Shown: positions 1 through 11,811 of the stretch, piece after piece
How positions within the stretch are numbered: position 1 is the first letter of the stretch
How the letters are laid out: each line of letters opens with the position of its first letter
Source of the DNA: Apiotrichum sp. Y4204
Lineage: Eukaryota > Basidiomycota > Tremellomycetes > Trichosporonales > Trichosporonaceae
Direction: 5' to 3'
DNA length: 64,000 bases
Assembly: GCA_025531455.1 (NCBI GenBank)
Contig: JAMYHL010000009.1
Location: 744,001-808,000, forward strand
Notes under the pieces: generated by a model
Seen by the model: the letters and a program-made list of their open reading frames with translations, nothing else
What the model was told of the DNA's origin: nothing
The model's database searches: none
Program-made: the position numbers and the translations under genes

Positions 1-2806
1 CAAGTAAGGTAGTATCTGTCACCGATGTGTCCCATGCCGGGCCTCACGACCCATGCAACCTTTTCGCCGACGACCTCACCGTCATATCCTTCATCAACGT
101 CGCTTGCCGCCTCAGCCCGGGCAACCACGCGCGAGGCATACTCGGCATCCCCCGCCGCTTCGCCACTTACTCCTGCAAGGAGAGGGAAGTGCACCTCGAC
201 AAGCTCCGGGTCCAGCGCCGCAGTGACGATGCGGACTAGTGGGAACGCGCGTCTCACAGTGTGCACTGCGGGGCGGGAGATCAGGAATGCAAGGAATGTG
301 ATGTTACGTTCTGGCGTCAGCCGGGTTTTACTTCTTTCAGCTGGACAATGGATCCGAATGGGGATCTGCCGAAACACTGGAACATTGGGGTGATGATTCG
401 GCCCGACGACGAGATCCAGCGCCACGCGCCTCTTTGTCTTCCCGTCGCGCTTAACGCGAACTGTTTAAGTCACCGGTCACATGACCGTAGAGTGGCGATG
501 GAGTCTGCCACTTGAACTTCCATACCTCGTCGCATCGGAAACCTGTGGGAGAGAGTCCGTGGACAACAGACCGTTATGGTGTAGCTGGTTACAGCGCCCC
601 ATTCCACGGCACCGCGCGGACCCATGCGGGCGTGCGGACATCGCACGTCCGCAGCGGCTCGTGGCTCCATCCCACCCACGATCCAGGAACAAAACTCCTC
701 GGAAGCGACCGGACGCCGGTGTCGAGGTGTCTGCCACGACCGGCCATACCTGGAACAGGTCATGGCATCCCGAACGATAAAGCGAAGCGTTGAAGATGCT
801 CAGAAGCTTGCTGCACAGCATGGGACAAATGCCTTCCCAACGTGATCCTTCAACACCAAAACAGTTTCAAACATGTCGATGACACCGATAACACAAGGAA
901 TGTGGTGACATCCGACGACAGAAGTATACTCACCGGGAACACCGTGATCAAGAAGAACACGGATTGCCATCACTGTGGATTCAGTGATTCTCCTTATACT
1001 GGTGCAAGGGGGGAGTTGGAACGAGCATGATCCGCAGAGAGTAGGCAGTTAATATGCTCGTGTCCAACGCTGTTCTTTCCCCCTGAATAGCACTCACAAG
1101 CAGCAGCACCAGTCCCCATCTGTGAGTCTAGTAGTAGAACCTGCGCTGTGGCAGCCGTCTCTCTTGAATGCAGCGCGTGAGGGAGCGTGCAGCTAAGTAG
1201 CAAAGGCTCGCCGGTACGTGGATCAGATTGTATGAGCAGAGCCCCGAGAGGGACGTCGCGAATCACTCGACGCAGACCTTGTGAAAATGGCCCACCGGAG
1301 CGCAAGATAGAGACGCCAACAATATCCTGTCATGAGCTATGGCTCCCTGACCCAGGGAGGACAATGGTGCAGTTGCTTGCAGCAACGTGGGTGAATGTCA
1401 CCTAAAGCTTTGCACGTACCTTGTCACAGTTTGCAACTCCAGTGAAGGGCACGCCACAGCCTGTTACAATATCTCTCGCGCTGGTCGGGAGACTTTCAAG
1501 CGCCTTCTCTACGATAAGAGAGCTCAATCGGTCCGCGTAGAAGATAAAGTCCGAGCGAGAAGTCTTGGCGTCGCGAAGGATAGTCATAATGCCAAGAAGC
1601 TGGTTCGTCTGTGGAAGCAGCACGACTTGATCCTGCTCTTGACCTTCGCAAACAGGTGCAAGCTCTTCCAGCTGGGCTAGATTGCGCCTAAACCGCAGAG
1701 TACGATTCTCCAGCTGGCGCTTAACGTGGGTGACTATCAGGTCGACTGCAGTGTTGTTATTGTATCCCGGTACAATCTATGGTCAGTGCTGACCCTCAGC
1801 TAAAACTCACGATGTCGGCATACTTGGATGAGGGCTGCACAAAGTTATCGAAGCTACTTTTCACAAAGCGCAGGTACTGAATTATTAGCTCCGGGATTAA
1901 CAGTCACGCACTTGGTCAATGATACCCTGCACGTCCCGACCGCGCTCGATGGTGTCGCGGCGAATCCGGCGCGCAAGCATAAGGTCCGAGTCACAGTTAA
2001 CAAACACCTTAAGGTCATACAGATCCCGAAGCTCCGAAGACTGAAGCGCCATGATACCCTCGCTTCAAGATTAGCTGCGTCTTGACACGTTGACATACAC
2101 AATGATGACGTTAGCGCCATAGAGGTACTTTTTCTCTGGCATCCGTTCTGACATTAGCTTCTATTCCCGTCATTCAGAACGCACGGTGATGGTCAAACGA
2201 GTAGACAGGAATCTTTGGAGTGAATAAACGAACGCATTCCGGGTTGTCACCTACCTCGGTCGCCCGGCCTTGCTTCAAGTCACACAAACACTGACGGTCA
2301 GTACACCGAGTACAGATGCTTAGTATAGTAGTACCTTGGTGAACAGCTCCATGTCAAGTGAGTCCGGATGATCTGGAATGAGTTATCATGTCGGGTACTG
2401 CCACCAACCAAAGTCAAAGTCATTGTTGAACGCGGCCTCGATCTCCTCCGGGGTATGTGCTTTGTAGAATGCGTCCTGGCTCAGAATGAGTACAGTTGGG
2501 ATGTGGTTGAGCGCCTTGAGAATCGCCTGCGCGACGTGTGTCTACGATGTAAGGCCTTCTGTTGTCAAAGGAACGATAAGCAGCACACACCTTTCCACTC
2601 GCACTTCCACCAGCAATACCAATGACGTAGGCTTGAACGTTCTGCCCGTCTGGTGTATACCATGGAGCGCGTCCACGACTGGCGAGGACAGCGTTCTTGG
2701 CGCGGCGAGCGACGAAGGGAGACGTGTTTGCGTCGGGCATTATGTCGGACGGAGTGGGTATTGTCGGGGTATCATAAGCCGCCGAGGAGAGAATAAGAGA
2801 CGACAT
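1..2806 (-). CDS. URK1: Uridine kinase with C-terminal UPRT-like domain (3' end at the left edge)
   Basis: Phosphorylates uridine and cytidine to UMP and CMP in cytosolic pyrimidine salvage. The reading frame starts at an ATG at 2806. A Walker A motif GGSASGKT lies at residues 66-73 and is split by an intron at 2591/2590. Next come the kinase-core segments HIPTVLILSQDAFYK and YGANVIIVEGILAL, then a UPRT-like half with LLPQTNQLLGIMTILRD, a GGPFSQGLRRVIRDVPLGALL stretch and MAIRVLLDHGVP, ending GMGHIGDRYYLT at the window edge. That ending is the usual family C-terminus, so at most a few residues are missing. About eight introns interrupt it. Most are about 50 nt, but the last (311-933) is 623 nt. 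The length and two-domain order fit eukaryotic uridine kinases. Identification is firm; some internal splice sites were not resolved. Confidence 0.93.
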
Positions 2807-3903
2807 GATGTAGGTGTGGTGGACGGGATGGATTGGCGTTCACGCGCTGTCGCGGTCGTTCCAATTTGCGGCTGCGGATCCTAAAGGGTATTGGGAGGGG
2901 TGACCACGGTACCACGAGGGGTCTGAAACTGAACAGCTGAACAGACTTTCAGCTTCCAGGATGTCCGTGATCCGAGTGTAAAGGGGAAGACGAAGAACGC
3001 GGGGGCGAGAAAGGAAGACAGGCAGTAAGAGGTCCCTGGGCAAGTGGCCTGCCAGTAGTTTGCAGAGTGCGATAAGGAGAGGGGTCTCGGGAATGGGACA
3101 CCGTCGATGACGGGTTGTGGAGGTCATTCAGGGGCTGACAAGGGGACGAGATCGGCGCGAGATGCGCGGCGAGTGGCGGCCACGCGATGTCGGTCTCGGA
3201 TGTTCGGAAGGGGGCCAATGCCCATAGCGTTGAGATAATGACGTTTATTTTTTTTATCGCCTGATCGCTTTGCGCTTTCATCGCTTTGATTTAGACGCGT
3301 CCAGAAACCACGCTAACTGCACGCGGGCCCTAGCTTATCGGGGCGCGTGGGGCGCGGGGCTTAATTCGTAAACGGCCTAATTAGTTTGATAACTATGAGC
3401 TAATCCAGTGAGCTTCGGCCTAATTGGAGCTTTGAGAGTGTGAATAGTGTGCGCGCCTAGCGCAGCCTGGGTGAGGCTAAGGCGCCAGAGCGCACACGCC
3501 CGGGAACTAGAGGGGACAGGGGTCCCAGGGACGGCAACGCGTGTGAGACCAAACAACGACCATGACCACCAAGGCCATGGCCACCACAACCATTACTGCA
3601 GGCATCCATCGTTCATCCATTCACCAAACCGACCCTAACCACTCACATCAACAACAAACACAACATCATCACACACAGTAGCTTCTCCCAAGCCAACAAC
3701 CTCACCCCGTCCATTTCCTTCTTCACGTCAGAGGGTCTCACGTATCATACGACCACCAACCAACGGCAGCTTCACTACCCCGCCACAGACAGATCTCACC
3801 TCACAGTCTCGAAAGCCTGACAACATACCGCGACATCGCGTTGCACTTTCTCATCTCGTCCAGTTAGCTACCCAATAACACCACCCCCGGCCTCGCCGTC
3901 ATC
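2807..3903. other. Divergent intergenic region between URK1 and the TOG gene
   Basis: No convincing gene. The part next to the rightward gene (about 3590-3900) is C/A- and pyrimidine-rich, typical of a fungal promoter and 5' leader. Short reading frames at 2840-3281 on the minus strand lack biased codon use and are probably URK1 leader. The segment around 3240-3260 has a T-rich run. Confidence 0.6.
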
Positions 3904-6900
3904 ATGGACGGCGAACCGCCGCAGGAGGAAGACTTCTCCACCATCCCCCTGGTGGAGAGAAGTACACACAAGGTGCGTCGAGAGACCGTGCGGGCGTCGC
4001 GAGACCTGAGTGGAAGTGAAGGCGGCTTGAGCCGGTAGCGGGGAAGTGAACGACCGAGATGAACATTGAAACGACAATCGAGCATTTGAAACTTATGCAC
4101 GCTGTCTGCAGTCGTGCTTTCATGGAAGCCCGCTAACGATCTGCAGAACTGGAAGGCACGGCTAAGTGCCTATAACGAGGTCATCGCTAAGGCTGCCAAA
4201 ACCGCGTCCGACACGGATCCCTTCTTCAGACCATATCTTGATGGCTCTCTTCTGTGAGTTTGCGCAGCATGGGCACCCTCGATGTGAGCTGACGCGTGCA
4301 GAAAGTCATGGTGTCTCGATGCCAATGCAGTCGCCCAGGAAAAGGGTATTGAAGCTGCTCTTGCGATCGTAACGAACAGCGGTGAGACATCTGCTCGGTG
4401 AGTGTCGGAGCTGGACTCCGAGCAAGTGCGCACTGACGCCTTGGCGGGCGCGGCCACCAAGACGACCAATGAGAGCAATTCATGCTGACAGCAGTCTTCG
4501 ACCAGAGGTCACCCCTGCTTTGGTAGAGAAGGGCGTCGGAAGCACACGCGCGGGCACGAAGAAGAAGGCCGTGGAGCTTTGTGCTATGTTTGTCGAGGTA
4601 GAAAATGGCGGGGAGGGTGTTGTGGTACGTCAACAACAACTGACTCTGCGGTGGTGCTGACAAACAGACCGATGTTCTGGTGGGACTCAACGCAAAAGCC
4701 CCCAAAGCTGTTGCTGGCACAGTTTCATGTTTGAAGGAGCTGACAGAGTGGGTTGAAGACTGTGAAACGTTGCGTTGGCTGTCGACTGACAGCTTTCAGA
4801 TCCTTCGGTGTGCCCGCCCTTGGCAATGTCAAGCTGCTGCTCAAAGCACTACCCAAGATCTTCGGACACTCCGACAAGAATGTTCGCGCAGAGGGCACTG
4901 CTCTCACGATTGTGCTTTACACTTATCTGGGCCCTGCCCTCCTCCCAGCCCTTACCGATCTGAAACCTGTGCAGATGACCGACTTGCAAAAGAGCTTTGA
5001 CGCAAAGGATGCCGAGGGCCAGGGCGCTGGCACCGGCAAGCCAACTCGGTGGACACGAAAGGCGCAGCGGGACCGCGAAGCAGCCGCAGATGCTGGAGAA
5101 GACGGCGACGCAGGTGTCATGGAGGAGGAACCGGAAGCGATCGATCCGATGTCACTTCTCGACCCTGTCAACGTGTACAAGCTATTTCCCGCAGACCTCA
5201 TGGACCGCCTCATGTCGTCGAAATGGAAAGAACGTCTTGAAAGCCTGGAGGAGTGCAACAAGGTTCTCGCCGACCCGAAGAACGCGCGCATCTCTGATTC
5301 CAATGTCGATGAGTACGGCCCATTGGCTCAGACTCTGGGAACCAAGTGCCACAAGGACGCAAATGTCAACGTTGTGATGGAGGCCGCGAAGGTCCTGGAG
5401 GGATTGTCGAAGGGTTTGGGCAAGGCCTTCGACCGCTATCGCAGTGTGACGATGACGGGATGTCTTGAGAGGCTGAAGGAGAGGAAAGCGGCAGTCGTGG
5501 AAGCGCTCGGCAAAGCACTCGACGCAATCTTCCTTACGGTACGCTCGAACCAAGGCGTGTGCTAATCTCTCAGACGACATTGCAGGACATCGTCGAGGAC
5601 ATCCTTACTGCACTCAAGTCGAAGAACCCACAGGTGAAGGAAGGCACGCTGAATTTCCTCCACCGCAGCTTGAAAGCCACGCTGGACGCGCCCAACAAGG
5701 AGCAGATCAAGCCCATGGCCGAAGCGCTCGTTGCGCTGTTGACCGACAGCGCCGAGCCGGTGCGAGCGGCGGCGGCCGAGTGTCTTGGAACAATGATGAA
5801 AATTCTGGGCGAACGCGCATTCAACCCGTACATCGAAAATGTGCCCGAGATCCAGCTGGCCAAGGTCAAGGACGCTTTTGCTCGCGCCGAGATCAAATAC
5901 AAGGCGGGCGGTGTCAAGAAACCAGCCGCACGCGCGGCTGCACCCCAAGCCAAGGCCGCACCGCCAAAAGCAGCACCCCCCGCTCGCACACCAGCTAAGA
6001 AACCTGCTTCTCCCCAGGATGAACTTCTGGATGACTTTTCTGCTCCGCCAGCGAGAGCGCCTCCGGCGCGTTTCCGCAAGCCTGCGGCAGCACCGGCAGC
6101 AGCTGACGACGAACTGTTGGATGACTTCGCCCCTCCTGCCAAGGCACCGCCGGCGCGTTTCCAGCGTCCGGCCAAGGCAGCGCCGCCTCCCGAAGACGAA
6201 CTGCTGGCAGACGTTGCACCACCGACACGAGCACCTCCAGCGAGGTTCCAGCGCCCTGGTGCTGCAAAGGCTGCGCCTCCAACCGGCTCCGGGCCGCCAT
6301 CGCCCACTAAGGCCGCCGCTGCGCGACCAACGACTGCCGCAAAGCCGCCTCCAAAGCCCTCTGCTGCTGCAGGACCGTCAAAGCCGGCACCCAAGTCAGG
6401 CGGAGGCGGTGGGGCCAAGACCCTGGCATCATCGCCTACTGACCCGGTCAAATACAAGTACACGCCGGAAGAGGCGCTCGCGCGGGCCGAGGAGATGATC
6501 CCTGCCAACTTCCACACTGCTCTCGCCGACTCTGCTTGGAAAGTTCGTCTCGAGGCCGGTGACGAGATGGTCCAGTGGGTTAGCGAAGGAGCAGCGGAGG
6601 AGCTTGACAGTGAGGTCCTCATGCGGTTCTTGTGCAAGACTCCCGGGTGGGGCGAGAAGAACTTCCAGGTGGGTTGAATCACCAAACTAGGCTGACCAAC
6701 AGGTTTCCGGAAAATTGTACCAGGTCATGCAGATCATGGCTGAGCGGAGTCCATCATTCGGCAAGCCGGCCGCGTCGCTCATCGTTGGCCCGTTGACGGA
6801 CAAGCTCGGTGATCTCAAACTCAAAAAGCCGGCAGGAGAGGCTCTCACTGCCATTGCTGAGAAAACATCTCTGGCGTTCCTCCTCGCACAATGTGAGTTT

Positions 6901-9900
6901 GACCGGCTTTTGCAATCGGCACTGACTTGCAGCGTACGATTTCATGACCAAACAGAAGGCACCAAAAGCCCAGGCAGACGCCCTCACATGGATTAAACAA
7001 CAGGTCATTGATTTCGGCATTGCGGGTATCCCATTGCGGGAGATGATCGCTTTCGTCAAGGGCGCTCTGGGTTCACCTAACGCGATGGTCCGTTCAAGTG
7101 CGACTTCGCTTCTTGTCCAGATCAAGATTGGTGTCGGGGCCGATATCTCTGGTTTTATCGAGGATCTCAACCCCACACTCTTGGCAACTATCAACAAAGA
7201 GTTTGACAAGGTCGCAGACCAGACACCCCCCGAGCCAACCAAGACTCAGGCCGACCTGCGGGAAGTGGCCGCTGCACCAGGCAAGGGCGGCAAGGGAGGT
7301 GCCGATCCTCTCGACGATCTTATCCCCCGTGTCGATCTCGACAAGCTTGTGAACCAGACGACTGTCATTAACGACTCGAGGAGCGACGCGTGGAAGGTGC
7401 GCAAAGAGGCGTTCGAGTCTCTGAGTGCCCTGCTCGACATCAAGTCCAACCAGCGTCTGAAGCCCAACATGGGTGAGGTTGCTACTGTCCTCAAAAAGGC
7501 AATGGGCGATACCAACCTGGCTGTGAAGATGCTCGCCCTGGGTATCATCTCGAAGATTGCCACTGGCATGGGCCAACCGTTTGAGAAGTACACGCGTATT
7601 CTCGTACAGGCTGTGGCATCGGTGTGCGCCGACCAGAAGGCTACAACTCGTGGTGCCGCCATCAACACTCTTACGGCTATTGCTGAGGCGTGTGGCTCCC
7701 TGGACTCCATGTACCACGGTCTCGGCGCGAGCTTGGAGAGCACCAACCCCGCGTTGCGCGCAGCCGTACTCGGATTTGTCGTTGATCGCCTTGGAGCTGA
7801 GCCGCCGACGGCCGCCTCAGATCTGACTCCCCTTGCGGCTCCGATCATCTCATGTCTTGAGGACCGAAATGGCGAGGTTCGAAAGGCGGCCACTGCCGCG
7901 CTTCCGTTCGTCATTGCCTCGGCCGGGTATGACACAGTTATGGACCAAACTTCACGTCTCAAACCTGCCTCGAAGGCCACTATCGTGCCGCTGATTAACA
8001 ACGCCCGTGCCGTTGCGGCTCCAGCGGTTGCGGAGTCCGGCCCACCAGTCCCACCTAAGGCGGCGCCGATGGCAATCACACCCGCACGAGGGTCGTCGCT
8101 CAAAGCGCCAACAAGTAAGGCAACGGGCCCAGGCACGCCTAGGGCGACCCCAGCGGCTGCCATTCCCCGTCCAGGACTTGGCGCCGGCCGATCAATAGCA
8201 ATGAAGGCTCTTTCATCTGCGCCTACAGCTCGTCCCGGATCCAGCCTTAGCGAAGATCGGCCTGGTGCCTCGCGGTCACGTATCGCTCAGCCAAGGTCTC
8301 TCTCCAGTTCTACATCTGCACCACCTCCCCCGCCAGCACAGTCTTCAGAGCGTACCCTTCCGTTTATCACTTCGGACCCGAATGCCCGGGCGTCGCGATT
8401 GAAGCGTGACTCTGCACGCTGGACGCTTGACGTTGCATCTCGTGCTGATATGCTCGACTATCTTCATCAGCAAATGGAGGGACCCGCACCAGAGATCGTC
8501 TCGCTCCTCTTCAGCAAGGATCACAGGGCCGAGGAGGACTTCATGGCGGCACTTTCGACAATGGCAGAGTTTTATGATGTCGAAACTTCCCCCTCCTTTG
8601 GTCTGCCCGCCGCTGAAGTTGAGGACATTCAGCTCGCCAATGTCGACCTGACACTCAAGTACTCGGCATTGAAGCTTTTGTCCAACAACACCCAGCTCGC
8701 AAACCGCTGCCTCGACGTTATTCAGGCTGTCCTCGATACATTGTCGCGTCTCGGCGAGCGACTGTCCGAAGTGGAGGTGCGCCTCTTCGTTCCTGCGTTG
8801 GTGATGAAACTCGGTGATGCCAAGTTTGGTATCCGTCTCGCCAATATCTTCGAGGGCCTCGACAAACTTATCCCGGCTTCCCAGGTTGTCCAGCTCCTAT
8901 CACAGTACGGTATAGAAGACAAGACCTCAGGCAAGACGTGCAAGAATGAAAGCCTACAGCTCATAGAGAAGGCGTATCGCAAGCGTGGTTCTGTTATTCG
9001 CAAGGACGATCGCGCATTCTACGAGGCCGTTGCCAAGTGTATCGCCGACCAAGGAACACGCCAGAATGCCCTCACCCTCATGGCGCTTCTTCAGATGCAG
9101 GGCGAATCGCGCAATCTCCAGGCTGTCATTGCCACTATGCCAACCTCATCCAAGGACATGCTCGCCAACCGCAGGGCAACGATGGCTGCTTCGCAGGGTG
9201 GCGTTGGGCGAGCTGCATCCGCGGCTGACGTGGAAATCGCCCGTTCTCAGTCTCCTCGACCTGGCGCTCGAGGTATACCCACACCCGGAGCTCGTCTGTC
9301 GCGAGAAATGGGCTCCTCGGCTCCCACCTCGCCTGGGCCCCAGTCGCGGCCGGCATCTCGCGGCACACCATCACGCCTCTCTGCCGCCGCTGGCACACCA
9401 ACGCGCGGTATCCCCGCGCCGCGGACTTCGGCCTCGGCCACCGCAATCCCCGCCCCAGGTGGCAGGCGCAGCATCCAGCCACCTTCGCGCGTTTCAGCCC
9501 TTCCCTCGGCAGACGGGCCCAATGGCGTTGGCATACGCCCATCCATGCAGCCCTTAAGTCGTCATGCCCGCCCGGCACCGGTGATGAGTGAGGCCGCCAT
9601 GGTCATCGAGGGCATTCGCTCCAGCGATATTGAAGAGTCAACCGACTGCCTCAAGACTGCTGCCAGCATGATCGAGGAGGATGATCGGGAGATGATCGCA
9701 GAGGCTCGCTCTCTACTCGACGCGTTGACCTACCAGCTCGAGGCGGTTCCACCCAACGCTGATGACTTTATGGACCCGGCCAAGTTCCGCCGCATTAAAC
9801 ACTTGATGCGCTGTGTGCACATTGCGTTCGGGAAGCCTATGATAGTCGACAAGCTTGCGCTTGAGCCTGTGGAGCGCTGCTTTGCAGGCACAAGGGTGTA

Positions 9901-11330
9901 CTTTGCCCTTCTCGAGGTGAACGCGGAGAACGAGGGACCTAAGAGTGGGCAGAGCCAAACGGACGAGTTACGCGACTATATATCCATGGTGCTCAGCGCC
10001 ATAATCACGACTCCATCCCGTGAGCTTGTCTTCACGATGCTGTTCCACTCGCTTGTCGAGCTGTGCCGGCCGCAGTCGCATGACAAGCGACTCTCCAGCG
10101 AGATTGGGGTCGTGTTGCAATGCACGTACAAGCGTGTACGCAGCGTCGACTCGGATCTCCGCAATAACAAGATTTCCGCCGGTGTGCTGCTTGCGGTCAT
10201 CGAGGAGCTCCTTCAGCAGATTCCGCCCATGGAGTGGAGGCGGCGACCGAAACTCGGTCTTCCGCACGGCGACCTCCCTCTGCGTGTGGTCAAGACCCTC
10301 TTACAGCGTGTCATTGGTAGGTGTAGTTGAGCGGGTTCGTTGCTAACAACAGTCTACACAAAGGAGATCAATATTGGCATCTACGACCTCCTGCAGGACC
10401 AGTTCGGTGCTGATGCGGACATGACAACTGTTTACAGTTACATCTTCCGTATCTCTAGCGGTCACGATGACGGCCCGGGGTCGGGAGCCAAGGCCGCATC
10501 TTCTCAGGGAACCATGGCGCCCCCACCTGCCCCGCCGCCTGCCGCTCCCTCGTCCGATGGGGATGCCATTCGCCGCCGGTCCAACGGGCACGGATCTGAG
10601 CGTCCAGTTAGCCGGGCGTCAAGTGCACGCATGTCCGTTATCGACATGCCCGCCACAGTCAAGTCTCCGCCCCGGGAGGTGTCGGAGGCAGTGCGCCTCG
10701 TCCGCAGCTTAACTGACGCACGCGATTCCGAACAAGTGAGTGATGAAAGGGCTCTCGGACACTGACGTGCAGCGTCTTAACGAACTTTATGCCTTTATGA
10801 AGTCCTCTCCCGAGAACGAGGCCGAGGCCCGAGCGGCCATCTCGACGACGCTGAACCCCGCCGCGCAGACATTCGTATGGCGTGCCCTTGACCGTCGGAG
10901 CGGGGATGCCGAACCACGTTCCCCCGCCGCCACCTCCCCAGTCCGTTCTCCCCTGCCCGAAATTGGCACCCCTCCACTGGGTAGCATACCCAAGCTCCCT
11001 TCAGCCCGGGATCGCCCGCAAAGCATGGTTGATGATGCCACGCAGGTGAACGACAAGTACGCTGCCCTCACCGCCATTTTCCGCAACCGCCCCCGTACAT
11101 CGACCGGCAGTGGTGGAGCTGGCGCCTCGGCATCCTCCTCATCCCGCTCCAGTCCGTCGCGCCCGCTAAGCGACATTGAGCGCGAGAAGCCCCCGACGTT
11201 CACCGCGCCCAGCCGTGCGCAGCGCCCGCGCAGCGACATCCCGCAGAGCATGCGCGACCAGATTGCCGGCGAGCTGGGCGAGTTCGGGCAGTTGGGTGGT
11301 CTGGGCGAGGTGCACGAGCAGCAGCCATGA
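3904..11330 (+). CDS. STU2: XMAP215/Dis1/Stu2-family TOG-domain microtubule polymerase
   Basis: Promotes microtubule plus-end growth and spindle assembly by binding tubulin through TOG domains. The start is the ATG at 3904 (MDGEPPQEEDF). Exon 1 ends at 3972, followed by a 174-nt intron, then about nine more exons; the stop ends at 11330. The product is roughly 2,200-2,300 residues, the size of animal XMAP215 and much longer than budding yeast Stu2. TOG arrays of HEAT repeats are visible in order: TOG1 (exons from 4147 to about 5000), TOG2 (about 5130-5870), TOG3 (about 6450-7190), TOG4 (about 7340-8020) and TOG5 (about 8370-9170). They are separated by Ala/Pro/Lys-rich linkers, one with three tandem copies of a DELLDDF-APP-ARF unit. 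The Ser/Pro/Arg-rich linker at 9170-9560 resembles microtubule-lattice binding linkers. The C-terminal part is helical, then disordered. The family call is firm; domain edges are approximate. Confidence 0.93.
6018..6270 (+). repeat. Three tandem about 87-90-bp coding repeats in the TOG2-TOG3 linker
   Basis: Units begin at 6018, 6108 and 6195. Each encodes an acidic block (DELLDDF or DELLADV) followed by APPxxAPPARFxxP, so acidic and basic/proline segments alternate. The codons differ between copies, so the repeat is conserved mainly at protein level. It lies inside the STU2-like gene. Confidence 0.85.
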
Positions 11331-11811
11331 CGAAACTCAGTACCTCTTTCAAAAACACCGTAAAAACACAACTTGCATATTTTACTATTCCACTTGTATC
11401 ATTGGCAGGGCTCATGCATAGTCGTGGCTTGGAGAGTGGGATGCGTCGCAGAATGACAGTGGAACACGGATTGCAGTACTCAACAGATCAACAACCATCA
11501 GACGCACGAAGCTTGGAACCAAACAAACCAGCACAGGCGAGGTAACCCCGAGGCCGGATGTGAGTGTGGCACTCTGGCACACTTTGCTCCGGGGCTGACA
11601 CGTGAGAGTCGCGCCGTATTCACGTTGCCTCTTTCTCCCACTGGATTCTTCCATCAACCTCCATTTCAGATGCTACGCGTCGTCGACGAAGTTGGAACGC
11701 ACGACGACAACGAACAACGACAAAGGCATACAGAAATCTCAGCTCATTCTCTCGTTGCTTCGTACTCCACCCCCTTCTTTTAATCACCACCACTCTATCT
11801 AATACATCAAA
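11331..11811 (+). promoter_or_regulatory. STU2-CCT8 intergenic region
   Basis: This 481-bp region lies between two genes transcribed in the same direction. The final 150 bases before the CCT8 ATG are CT/CA-rich (11740-11800), as expected of a fungal core promoter and leader. No other gene or RNA was seen. Confidence 0.5.

Noticed and set aside
477..821. Open frames inside the URK1 623-nt interval
   Set aside because: No codon bias or domain, and the flanking exons splice cleanly across them.
5570..6685. 371-codon minus-strand frame antisense to the TOG gene
   Set aside because: It mirrors the Ala/Pro-rich linker and TOG coding strand. It is an antisense artefact of GC-rich codons, with no domain and no splice logic of its own.
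7246..8163. 305-codon minus-strand frame
   Set aside because: Antisense to conserved TOG4 coding sequence.
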